49,382 nucleotides of DNA from Ascoidea tarda (nom. inval.) (lineage: Eukaryota > Ascomycota > Saccharomycetes > Ascoideales > Ascoideaceae). Location: assembly GCA_030560485.1 (NCBI GenBank), contig JAKTTS010000052.1, forward strand, positions 1 to 49,382, read 5' to 3'. The notes under the pieces were generated by a model. That model did no database searches, was not told the DNA's origin, and was given only the letters and a program-made list of their open reading frames with translations. Positions 1-9,900 of the stretch are shown here, piece by piece. The number at the start of each line of letters is the position of its first letter. Positions within the stretch are counted from its first letter, which is position 1. Position numbers and translations under genes: made by a program.

Positions 1-55
<55 letters not shown>

Positions 56-112
56 CATTATTGTTGTTGTTGTTGTTGTTGTTGTTGTTACTATTATTAT
101 TGTCATTGTTAT
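1..112. repeat. (TTA)n and (TTG)n microsatellite at left edge
   Basis: A run of TTA/ATT units followed by TTG units. On the minus strand it codes poly-Asn (AAT and AAC) at the kinase C-terminus and reaches the window edge. Confidence 0.9.
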
Positions 113-1571
113 TATTTCGATCAAAATTTGAAAAGTATGAATTATGATTTTGAAATTTTAACTCCTCATCAGTATATATTGATTTTTTACCATTTAAAAT
201 CCATTTATGGGTAAGAATTTGATTTATAGTATATCTTTTTAATGGATTAACGTTTAACAAATTTTTAATCAAGTCCTTTGCATCATCACCAATTTCATCC
301 CACCAAGGTTTTAGAAATTCAAAATCACCTTTCAACGTCTTTTTTTCTAATATATTTTTATCCTTCCCTGGGTCACCAGTTGCTTTTGAATAAAACGGGG
401 GGAAGCCACATAATAGTATATACAAAACACAACCGATACTCCAAATATCTACAGCCTTAGAATAAGAGCCATCTTTAATTATCTCTGGAGCAGAATAACC
501 CAATGTTCCACAGGGAGTTTTTGGGTTTGAATCAGTTGTCAAAATTTTCGATAAGCCAAAATCAGCTAATTTGATTTCACCAATAGTAGCTGCACCAACA
601 GAGTCGATAAAGTAGCCTTCATCTTTTTTTTCATTTGTATCTGATTTTCTTTTTGATGCCAAAAAATCTTTTTCAGATCTTGGTTTGTATAGTATTGGAG
701 TATAAAGGATATTTTCTGGTTTAATGTCTCGATGAACGATTCCAACTTCGTCATGCAAGTATTTCACAGCTTTGACCAATTGAATGATTATATGTCGTGA
801 TAAATCCTCGGAAAAATAAGTATAGTGAACAATTTGATTAAAAATTTCACCACCTTTACAGTATTCTAAAATTAAAAAGAAGTTTTCGTTTGATTTAATG
901 TGATTGTATAGTTTGATGATATTTTTGTGATTTAATTTTTTCATTATGATAATTTCTTGATTAATTGAATTAATTTGCGAGTCATTTAAATTTTTGTAGT
1001 TAATAATTTTGATTGCGACTATTATATTTAGTTTCAAGTCATAGGCTTTAAAGACTTTGGAAAAAGCACCCTCTCCAATTTTTTTAATTAGTTTATATCT
1101 TGGATATAATTGGGGATGATTCGGTAAATTTTCGTTTAATTTATGATTGGCAGCTAGTCTTTGATTTAATTTTTTTAGCCTTTCTGATATTGTTGATTTG
1201 CTTGAATTTGCAGAATTTATTGAACTATTATCATTGTTATTATTGTTATTTTTGTTTGTACTTTTATGAGTTTCAGGCATTAAATCTGAATCAGCATCAT
1301 CTATGTAATCAGAAGGATGTAGGGAAAATGAGGAGGAGGACTGATCAGTAGATGTATTTTGCAGAGAACCAGAGGAGATGTTATTATTTGTAAGTTTGTT
1401 TTCGGTGGGTTTATTATTGTTGTTATTATTTTTATCTTTGTTTTTATCTTTGTTGTTATTATTGTTGTTATTATTGTTGTTATTATTATCTTTATCTTGA
1501 TTATTTGTATTGGAGGGTTGAACTGGTTTTGATGTAAATTTAATGAATTTTTTGAAAGTTTCAAACACCAT
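1..1571 (-). CDS. RCK2: RCK1/RCK2-type Ser/Thr protein kinase, C-terminus cut by window edge
   Basis: About 523 residues are visible, reading from an ATG at 1571 and still open at base 1. An Asn/Asp/Lys-rich N-terminal region of roughly 140 residues precedes a complete CAMK-type kinase domain: glycine loop GEGAFSKV, catalytic Lys188 in VAIKII, HRDIKPEN with Asp282, and DFG with Asp337. The stretch YFSEDLSRH, the insert between HRDIKPEN and DFG, and FEFLKPWWDEI are typical of yeast Rck1/Rck2, MAPK-activated kinases downstream of Hog1 in osmotic and oxidative stress (family knowledge). After the kinase domain the protein enters Asn-rich sequence coded by AAT/AAC repeats that reach the edge, so the tail, where Hog1-docking and regulatory segments would lie, is not visible. 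Rck1 versus Rck2 cannot be decided. Confidence 0.85.
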
Positions 1572-3085
1572 TATTTTTTTATAAATCAATGAAAAATACT
1601 ATAAAAAGTTGTTAGTGTGTCAATGATATAAGATTGTGAAAAGACTGTCAATAATTTGAAGAAAAAATAAAAGTAAAAATATTTTATATACATACAATAG
1701 ATTAGATAATTCAATATTTCAGTGTGAAATTGGGAAGGTTTATTTTATATTTAAAGTAAATATATTATGGTATATTATGGTATAATGGTATTGATTTGAA
1801 GTTTTTAGCTTTTATTTATATCAATAAATTATAGTTTATAAATGAATGTTTTAGAATTAAATTTATCAATTAACATTATATGATAAATTAGTATTTTATA
1901 AACGACAAAATCAAATTGTAAACAGGAAAAATAGAAGGGAAAACAACGAGATTCGTGATTTTGGACAAACTGAATACTCTGATTCTGGAATATTCTGATT
2001 TTTTGCTTATAAATAACTCGTAGTGAATTTATAAATAAGAAAATATGCCGGTTAGGGTGATGAATTCTGTTAAATAGGATGATATGATAAGTAGTGACTG
2101 GAGAAATCCAAGAAAAAAAGAAGTGAATCAAATAAATAATAATGTGGTAAACAAGAGATGTTTCAATGAGAATTAACAAATTATTTAACAACGATCGTTA
2201 TTAACTGATGATATGTGGATCAATGAGGTTAGATTTGAGTTAAATCTTAAAACCATAGAAAGTATAGGGAAAGCAGCACCAGTGAGAAGAGGATCTGGAA
2301 CCAGTTTGGGGACTATCAGGAATAGCCAAAGCTAATACAGTCAATGAAATTAACAGAATTGTGAGCAGATAGGTGAAATTTCAGCAATGGGTTGAGAACT
2401 CTCTCTCTTGTAGTTACTTGTTTGGAAGGAAGGAAACACAGCGCTCGTCAGCTGGGAGGCAGAAACAGAACAACAGAAGCAGAGGCAACAAAGGCAGCAG
2501 AGACAGCAGAAACAGCAGGGGCAGCAGCAGCAGAGACAGAGATGCTGAGGAGGAATTGCTGTGGCAATGTTTTCGTGCAGCAGCAGCAGCTAAAAGAATA
2601 GCTCCTGGAGCTTCGCCAGCTAAAGGAATAACTCCAGCTGCTTCAGGAGTCAGGTCGGGTCACATTTTTCCGCCCGCTCCCACCCTGGCGGGGCCCGCGT
2701 GCAGCAGTAGTAGGCTGCATCTGTACTAAAATGCATGCACTGCGTTGACGTGCGCAACGAGTGACGCAATTGCTACTGCACTGTGATGAGCGCTGGTGCA
2801 GGCAGATGAGGACCCCTAACACTGGCTGTTTCGTCGCTGACGTGCTGCACACGGCTTACCTAAGCAACATTGCTCATAACAAAACGACAAAGTTACTCAA
2901 ATCATGTAATCCCATTTTAATCCCTATACAGTCCTAGATATACATGTACATAGAAATTTCAATTCTCTTGTTATTCTGTGTACTCTTTCTTTTTAAGCCA
3001 AACCCTTATTTTCTAACTAAGTGCTTTTGTCTTCTTGTGATACACTCTCGTTGTCTTTGTGCTTTACCTACACTCATAGTATAAA
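1572..3085. other. Divergent intergenic region with a GC-rich island
   Basis: This 1.5 kb separates the divergent kinase and SIT4 genes. The first 0.8 kb is AT-rich. From about 2430 to 2870 it becomes CAG/GCA-rich and then strongly GC-rich, including an imperfect 30-base tandem duplication around 2590-2650 (AGCTCCTGGAGCTTCGCCAGC-like units). Open frames here (for example 2373-2729) exist on several overlapping frames, are low in complexity and resemble no family I know; I treat them as chance ORFs in a stop-poor GC-rich segment. A short TATA-like ATAGTATAAA lies just before the SIT4 ATG. Likely a shared promoter region. Confidence 0.5.
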
Positions 3086-4018
3086 ATGGTTGAAAGAGGT
3101 CCTGATCAGTGGCTTGAAGAGGTTAAGAAATGTCAATCTCTACCTGAAAATGATATGAAGCGTTTGTGCGAATTGGTTAAAGAAATACTCATCGAAGAAT
3201 CTAACATTCAACCTGTTAGGTCTCCCGTAACCGTTTGTGGTGATATCCATGGCCAGTTCCACGACCTCTTGGAATTGTTCAAAATATCCGGTGGCTTTCC
3301 TGATAATGTCAACTATATATTCAGTGGTGACTACGTTGACAGAGGCTATTTCTCTCTAGAAACTTTCACCTTGCTAATGTGCTTGAAAGTCAAATATCCA
3401 AACAGAATAACTCTAGTCAGAGGAAATCACGAATCGAGACAAATCACTCAAGTTTATGGCTTTTATGAAGAATGCTTGACGAAATATGGCTCCTCCACTG
3501 TTTGGAAATATTGCTGTCAAGTATTCGATTTCCTAACTCTAGCTGCAATCATCGATGGTCGAATTCTTTGCATTCATGGTGGTTTATCTCCTGAAATTAG
3601 AATGTTAGACCAAATTAGAATCATCTCAAGAGCTCAAGAAGTTCCTCATGAAGGTGGTTTTTGTGACTTATTATGGTCAGACCCTGACGATTCAATGGAT
3701 AACTGGGCTTTATCTCCAAGAGGCGCTGGTTATTTATTTGGCTCAAAAATCTCAAAAGAATTTTCTCACATCAACAACCTAAAATTAATAGCAAGAGCTC
3801 ATCAATTAGTCATGGAAGGTTTTAAATACCACTTTAAAGATAAAAGCGTTGTAACCGTTTGGTCTGCTCCAAATTATTGTTATAGATGTGGTAATGTTGC
3901 GAGCGTAATGAAAGTAGATGAAAATTTAAATCCTGATTTTAAAATATTCAGTGCTGTGCCTGATGATACTGAAAGAATGGCTCCACAAAAAAATAATAGA
4001 AGTGATTATTTCCTATAA
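3086..4018 (+). CDS. SIT4: Ser/Thr protein phosphatase SIT4 (PP6 family) catalytic subunit
   Basis: The 310-residue protein aligns along its whole length with yeast Sit4 (about 311 residues). It starts [16 protein letters not shown] as in Sit4 and PP6, not as in PPH21/22 or PPG1. The metallophosphatase motifs are intact: GDIHGQ (Asp53, His55), GDYVDRG (Asp82), GNHE (Asn114, His115), followed by RAHQLV and the YCYRCGN segment. The C-terminus ends DYFL, the carboxymethylation-type tail of the PP2A group. Family knowledge: Sit4 works with SAP subunits in TOR signalling, the G1/S transition and cell integrity. A serine (AGT codon) sits at residue 80, directly before GDYVDRG, where most homologues carry a hydrophobic residue. 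No CTG codon was found in the frame. Confidence 0.95.
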   Translation: MVERGPDQWLEEVKKCQSLPENDMKRLCELVKEILIEESNIQPVRSPVTVCGDIHGQFHDLLELFKISGGFPDNVNYIFSGDYVDRGYFSLETFTLLMCLKVKYPNRITLVRGNHESRQITQVYGFYEECLTKYGSSTVWKYCCQVFDFLTLAAIIDGRILCIHGGLSPEIRMLDQIRIISRAQEVPHEGGFCDLLWSDPDDSMDNWALSPRGAGYLFGSKISKEFSHINNLKLIARAHQLVMEGFKYHFKDKSVVTVWSAPNYCYRCGNVASVMKVDENLNPDFKIFSAVPDDTERMAPQKNNRSDYFL

Positions 4019-4633
4019 TTTTCTATAATCACCCTTCATTCTTCTATATATTATTACTATTACTATTACAATTACTATTACTATTACTATTACTATTATT
4101 ACTAACTACATTTACATCTACAATCACAATTTCAACTTATAAATTATTATTCTATTTGTCATTATAATTATAAGCATTATGATCATGATTATCTTTTCAC
4201 TATCATTATCTTGTTTTCTTGTGAAATATCTATTTTTCTTGATTTTTTCTTGATTTTTTCTTGATTTTTTCTTGATTTTTTTTATTTTTTTCTTACTTAT
4301 TGTTAAATATCAATGGTGCTTAAACTTCTTTTTTCTCTTTTTTCGATTCATTTATTTACTTGTCTGTTTTACTTCGTTTTTCCCTTTTTACTTTGTTTTT
4401 TAAAATCTTCCTTATCATTATTGATTCTTAATATTACGATAAATTTTTAATGAACGTTTTATTCGATAACACTAAATATTAAATATCAAATACTAAATAT
4501 TAAATAGATATAAAATACTTTTGAATAAATAAATAAATAATTAAACAAATAATTAAGCAAATAATTAAGCAAATAATTAAGCAATTAAGTAATTAATTAA
4601 CTAATTTAATTTGTTCTCTTCTCTTTTAACGAA
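4019..4633. other. Convergent 3' intergenic region, T-rich with short tandem repeats
   Basis: This AT-rich spacer lies between the 3' ends of SIT4 and the POM33-like gene. It holds TACTAT trinucleotide-like repeats near 4045-4100, about four copies of an 11-base unit CTTGATTTTTT at about 4238-4281, and an AATTAAGCAAAT repeat near 4540-4590. No open frame with recognisable homology. Confidence 0.6.
4238..4281. repeat. 11-base tandem repeat downstream of SIT4
   Basis: About four copies of CTTGATTTTTT in the convergent spacer. The unit length is the same as in the VCX1-CEM1 spacer, though the sequence differs. Confidence 0.8.
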
Positions 4634-5734
4634 TCATTTATGCATGATCTTTTCATCTTTAATTTCTCTTTTATTAACAAGCTCAAGAAATTCGTAAAAA
4701 TATCCTTGATATTGTTTAGGTAATTTCACAACTACTTTTTTCTCAACAACTTGAAAAAAGTTTAAAACAAAACTCTTAGTTTCATTTGAAAACAAAATTC
4801 TTAGCCAATAAAATGTGATGAAAGCAACAAATGCAAACCCTGATACTCCTCTCATTAATAACGTATCAATAAATAACACAAATATTAACAACAACTCATT
4901 ATACGAAATAGCCAATGTTAAATTTAAAAGATAATTTTGAGGAATCTTCTCCAAATAATTAAATTCCCTTGTCAATTGTAAAAATGATATAATTAAATAA
5001 GGAAAAATCTTAAAAATAGATGATCTTGATAAAAACCAAATTAACGCTAAAAGCAAATATTGGAAATTTTCCGTTGATAACAATGCAAAATTAGTTGGCA
5101 ATTTTCTACCAAATTTTCTAGAAACTGTTAAACTTAATGCCAAAAGAGATCCAAAAATTGATAATCTATAAGAAAACCTGACTAAACAATAAAATTTGGT
5201 TCTAAGAATAATATTTGATAATCTTGATACAAAATATATTAAACCAAAAAATAAGGAAAGACAGTGACCAGTTAACCAGATCAATTTATCATAATTCTTA
5301 GGTTTGGGTGGTATTTTACGAATAACTTTCTTAGTTTTTTTACTTATTTTGCTTGGATTTTGAACAGAGTTATTTAAATTAAGATTACTATTATCTGGCA
5401 CCGTGGATACTTGTGATACTTGAGATTTTTGTTCATTAATAGGAAGTTGAGTTGCAGATTGTGCAGGAGTTGGAGTCTCACTAACCAACTTATTATCTGC
5501 TTTGAGATTATCTGCTCGGAGATTATTGTTTACTTGGAGATTATCTACTTGGAGATTGTTATTTAGTTGATTTGGATTTTGTAAGATTGTGCCCTCAACT
5601 ACTTTTCTGGTCAGTTGAGTTGTTGGATTTCCAGTATTAATAGGGCCAGGTTGGCCATTGGGCTGAAGGGTTTGCTCTTCATTGAAAATTGGAGGTAAAG
5701 GAGCTTTGATATCAGGAGGGGAAGTATTTGACAT
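4634..5734 (-). CDS. POM33: POM33/PER33 (TMEM33 family) ER and nuclear-pore membrane protein
   Basis: The 366-residue protein starts at an ATG at 5734. Residues 1 to about 140 are hydrophilic and Asn/Gln-rich, with an internal short repeat of the NLQVDNLQVNN and LRADNLKADN type. A basic stretch (KKTKKVIRKIPPKPKNYDK) then leads into a TMEM33-like domain with several membrane segments: WLTGHCLSLFFGLIYF, a second near YRLSIFGSLLALS, and a third near YLLLALIWFLSRSSIFKIFPYLI. The order and spacing match yeast Pom33/Per33, which are about 280 residues, so the N-terminal tail is an extension. Family knowledge: these proteins shape ER and nuclear membranes and help nuclear pore distribution. Whether this is the Pom33 or Per33 version cannot be told; many yeasts have one gene. 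Confidence 0.75.
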   Translation of the reverse strand: MSNTSPPDIKAPLPPIFNEEQTLQPNGQPGPINTGNPTTQLTRKVVEGTILQNPNQLNNNLQVDNLQVNNNLRADNLKADNKLVSETPTPAQSATQLPINEQKSQVSQVSTVPDNSNLNLNNSVQNPSKISKKTKKVIRKIPPKPKNYDKLIWLTGHCLSLFFGLIYFVSRLSNIILRTKFYCLVRFSYRLSIFGSLLALSLTVSRKFGRKLPTNFALLSTENFQYLLLALIWFLSRSSIFKIFPYLIISFLQLTREFNYLEKIPQNYLLNLTLAISYNELLLIFVLFIDTLLMRGVSGFAFVAFITFYWLRILFSNETKSFVLNFFQVVEKKVVVKLPKQYQGYFYEFLELVNKREIKDEKIMHK

Positions 5735-6052
5735 CTTGAGATACCGGATAATTGAACTTGTTGTGTATTAAGAAAAATCGCCAAAAAAACTGGTACTTCT
5801 TATAATATTAACTGTTCTCTCAAACACCAATTGATAAAAAGCAAGAGAGCAGCAACCAAGAGGTTTGTTGTTTATGATGGCTGAATTGAAATTTGGTGAT
5901 TAGCTTCTCATTTCAGTTGCGAATCACCGGATTTCTGCCGCGGAATCACACGGCTAATCAGGGATCTCACAAGGAATTGCAAATGGTTTCAAGATTCCAC
6001 TACGGATAACAGATATGACCGGATCAGGATTTTCCGTCTGGATCTCTGTTTG
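5735..6052. promoter_or_regulatory. Divergent promoter between POM33-like gene and DAD3
   Basis: About 320 bases between two divergent start codons. It has AT-rich ends and a moderately GC-rich middle (around 5920-5960, with GAATCACCGGATTTCTGCCG). No clear TATA box or recognised factor site. It must hold the promoters of both genes. Confidence 0.5.
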
Positions 6053-6691
6053 ATGTTGGTTCCTTTTCCAAAGCTGAAGATGGAGCATGAGGTGCTATTG
6101 GTGCCAGAAAAAAAAGCAGGGCAGCAGACAAAGCAGCAAACAAAACAGAGCATGGATGCAGAGATACCATTGGGCCATGGGGCTTATAGTGACACACAGG
6201 ACGAGATACTAGAACAATACAGAAAGCTATTGTGTAACCTAACCAAAGTATGTGTCAATCTTCCATCAATTGATCTCCAATCCCAAGTTTTTGTTGTAGA
6301 ATATTTCACTAACCCATTGAGCTAGATCGACGATATATTGAGGTCCATTGAAGAAAAAAATATTCCTGCTCTAACAGAAAATTTAAATCTGTTGGATAAA
6401 AAAATTGCCTTTGTTTACATGATGTTTAAAACTTCGATTTTTGCATTTCTTATAAACGAACAACAAATTGGAACTTCAATTAAATCCTACATTCCTCCAA
6501 TTGTGGATAATGATTTAATTCACCATTCTATTTCGGATCCAGAAGATCAAAATAAAACTCGGGCTCAACCTCCACCTGAAAACAAAAATCAGAATATTCA
6601 AGAAGATGATAAAAAACCAATTGATAATTATACTAATTCTCTGAAATTAGATGGTCCAGAGTTTGAGTCAACAAGAGATTTCAGAATGTAA
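6053..6691 (+). CDS. DAD3: DASH/Dam1 complex subunit DAD3, two exons
   Basis: Exons are 6053-6247 and 6326-6691, joined in frame to give about 186 residues. The exon 1 end (TQDEILEQYRKLLCNLTK) and exon 2 start (IDDILRSIEEKN) flow into LTENLNLLDKKIAFVYMMFKTSIFAFLINEQQ. This matches the two short helices of yeast Dad3 (QQEVLDKYKQLS and [24 protein letters not shown]). Dad3 is part of the ten-protein ring that couples kinetochores to spindle microtubules. Yeast Dad3 is about 94 residues; this one has an N-terminal extension and a roughly 85-residue acidic, Asn-rich tail. The true start is uncertain: in-frame ATGs lie at 6053, 6080 and 6152, and an upstream TTG was rejected. Confidence 0.72.
6248..6325 (+). 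other. Spliceosomal intron in DAD3
   Basis: The intron begins GTATGT, has a branch-site-like TTCACTAAC at 6305-6313, and ends GAGCTAG, the standard yeast layout. It is 78 bases, a multiple of three, and the frame stays open except that its last three bases form an in-frame TAG. Unspliced message would therefore end after 26 extra codons, while splicing restores the Dad3 helix 2. Confidence 0.8.
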
Positions 6692-6911
6692 TCGGTTTCT
6701 TCTAGTGATTCATTGAACTATATTTTATACTTACTAGAACCTTTTGAACGCCTCCTATAAAATTGGTTCACCAACCAACAAAAAAGTGAAATAAATATAA
6801 AGAAAAAAAACCTATAAGCAGCAAGAATTGAAAATTTTGTCGACCTAAGACCAGATATATAATGAATAGCCAATTTTTTTGATCAATCAGCCACAAGTTT
6901 AATTTTTTTTT

Positions 6912-9900
6912 TTAAATATCTCCATTTTGTGATGATGACGCTTTAGCTAATTTAATCAAAACATCCAATTCGCCACTTTTTTCACACATTTGATAAAAAA
7001 TTGTATTTTTGTCAGAAATCAACTTGAAAGGCTCATCATATTCTACAACTTTACCTGCATCCATAACTAATATTTTATCATAATCGATAATTGATCTTAA
7101 TCTATGGGCAATTGTCAAAATTGTGCTATTTTTGAATTCATTTCTAATGGTTTGTTGAATCTTATGATCTGATTTATAATCAATTGATGCTGTTGCTTCA
7201 TCTAAAAGCATAATCTTGGGAGTTCTCAATATTGACCTTGCTAAACACACTAATTGCCTTTGACCCTGAGATAAATTTTTTCCTCCTTCTTCAATCTTAT
7301 TATCTAAATTTAAAAACTTATTTTTATTTTCTTCGACTTCAGTTTCTTCAGCAATATTTGGTGTTCTACTTATTAATCCATTATTTTCAATTGTTCCATT
7401 ATTTTCAATTGTTCCATTGCTTTCTAGTTCCTCTCTACTTAATAAATTAACTCTTATTAATGCTTCAAACATTTCTGCGTCCGAATATTGCTCAAATGGG
7501 TCAAGATTACTTTTAATTGTACCACTAAACAATGTAGGATCCTGAGGGATAATTGTAATCGCTTTTCTTAATGTATTCAACCCAATTTTTGTAATTTCAT
7601 ACCCATCGATGATTATTTTCCCAGTATCTGGATCTAAAAATCTAAACAATGCAGTAATAATAGTTGATTTACCTGCCCCTGTCCTCCCAACAATACCAAT
7701 TTTAGCATTTGGTTCAACGTCAAATGTTACATTTTTAATAACTTTTGGCAAGTCTGGTGCATATCTTAATGATAAATTACTGATCTCAATTTTACCTGTT
7801 TCAGGCCAAGTTTTTGGTGGCTCAAACTCTTGAGACAATTGTGGTTCTGGTTCTTCTTCAACTTCCATATACTCCTTTAATCTTTCAACTGAATTCATTA
7901 TCATTTCTAACATTGCATATAATCTAACAAGCCAAAGTGCTGCTTCGGTAAATGAAATTGCATATGATAATGAGATACCAGCCAACCCAGCATCGAGCGA
8001 GTCCATATAATATAAAACAAATGATCCAGAGAACAATGTAACAAGTGCTCCTAGAAAATCAATCCTAAAACACAACCATCTATTGGCAACCCATAAATAA
8101 AAAAATGGTGTATTATTTTCATCGATATATTCTAAATTTTTTTTCATAAATTTATGTTCAACACCATAAGCCCTAATTGTTGTGACACCAACTAAAGTTT
8201 CAGTAAAATGTTGATGGATTGGACTTTTAGTAATCGATTCATATCTTTTTAATTCTCTCGATAGATTAAGATAAAAATATCCAATAGCATAAAACATCAA
8301 TGAAATAAAGATTGCAAAAAGGAAAAATAATGGAGTGATGGTTATAATTAAAAATAATGTGGAAACAATTATAATGATACAAACAAATGTGCCTTGAAAA
8401 TAAGCTGTAATTTCTTGATCAACTGATTCAATATCTTTGGAAAATCTGTTCATAATACGACCGATAGGAGTAGTGTCAAAAAATCTCAACTTTGCTCTCA
8501 TTATTCTCTCCAAAACATTTTTAAATATGATATTTGAAGCTCTTAATCCGGAAAAGAAAAGAATCAAGTTACGGATGGAACAAACTAACCCGAATCCAAG
8601 ACCAATCAATCCATAAATTGAAATATAGAAAATTGCATCATGACCTGGCTCAATACGAAGACTCTGAGCAAAATTTTTGGTGCCATAAATAATAGCAGAC
8701 GATTTCTCCTTAATGTGATTAACGTTTTCAAAAATATTTGAACTAATAATAAAAGAATGAAAAGAATTGTATGTGGATTCTGCGTCACTGTTCAACGACC
8801 ATTTACGTAACCACCATGATTGACTTATAAAAACCACTTGCGAAAAGATAAATAAAGCAAAAATAAAAGCCCAAGCATACCAAGGTCCAAATGTATTCAT
8901 GTAAAATTTGTAAACCTGAATGCTGACTGTACCTGTACTTTTTGTTTCTTCTTGTATCAATTTTCCTTTAGTTTTATTTACTGTTTTAGTTAATTCAATT
9001 TCTTCTTCCTCTTCCTGTTCTTTTACTTTTGCCTTTAATAATTCTTTGTCAAATTTCTTAATATTTTTATTGGAAAGTTGATTTTCAGGTCTGCTAGCAC
9101 TTGAGTTTAATTGCTTTATATCAACATTAGATGCATTGCGAGAGTTCATAATAGAAGATTTTATCAAATCATCCTCACCTAAAAACCCATCAAATAGTAA
9201 TTTTTCAGGGAAACCCTGAGCTTTTACTCTTCCGTTCTCCATAACAATAACATGTCTAGCATCCTTGACAGTTAAGGCAACATTATGAGACACCAAAATG
9301 CATGTTCTATTTTTCATCAATGGGCCAGTTATACAATTATCATATATCCACAAAGCAGTGTTGGAATCAACTGCACTTAAACAATCATCTAAAAGAATGT
9401 TTTTGGATGACGAATATAGTGCTCTAGCCAATGAAACCCTTTGTTTTTGACCACCAGAAAGAACAACACCCTTTTCTCCAATTTCAGTTTGATCTCCAGC
9501 TTCAAGAATTTCTAAATCACGTTTAAGTCCACAAGATTCAATAACATCGTTATATCTCTTTTGATTAAACTCTGAATCAAAAAGAATATTGTCTCTTATT
9601 GTTCCGTTTAATAACCACGCTGATTGAGAACAATAGGCAACGCTATCTGCAAGACCAGTAATCGACTCGATTGGAATTTCGTTTCTTGGAAGAACACCAG
9701 GTAAGAAGACTTTGCCACTAATTAAATTCATTTCTCCTAACAATGCTAATAATGTTGATGTTTTACCAGCACCAGTGGGTCCTATTATCACGTTCAATTT
9801 ACCTTCGACAAATGAGATGTCTAGATCTCTTAGTTTGAAATCAGTATTGTCATTCAGGTCTTCATCACTATTCCAAGAAAAAGTGGCATTTTGAAAACCA

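Noticed and set aside
2373-2729. A 118-residue frame rich in Arg, Ser and Asn upstream of SIT4
   Set aside because: It overlaps other open frames on both strands, is low in complexity and shows no family resemblance; the GC-rich stretch simply has few stops.
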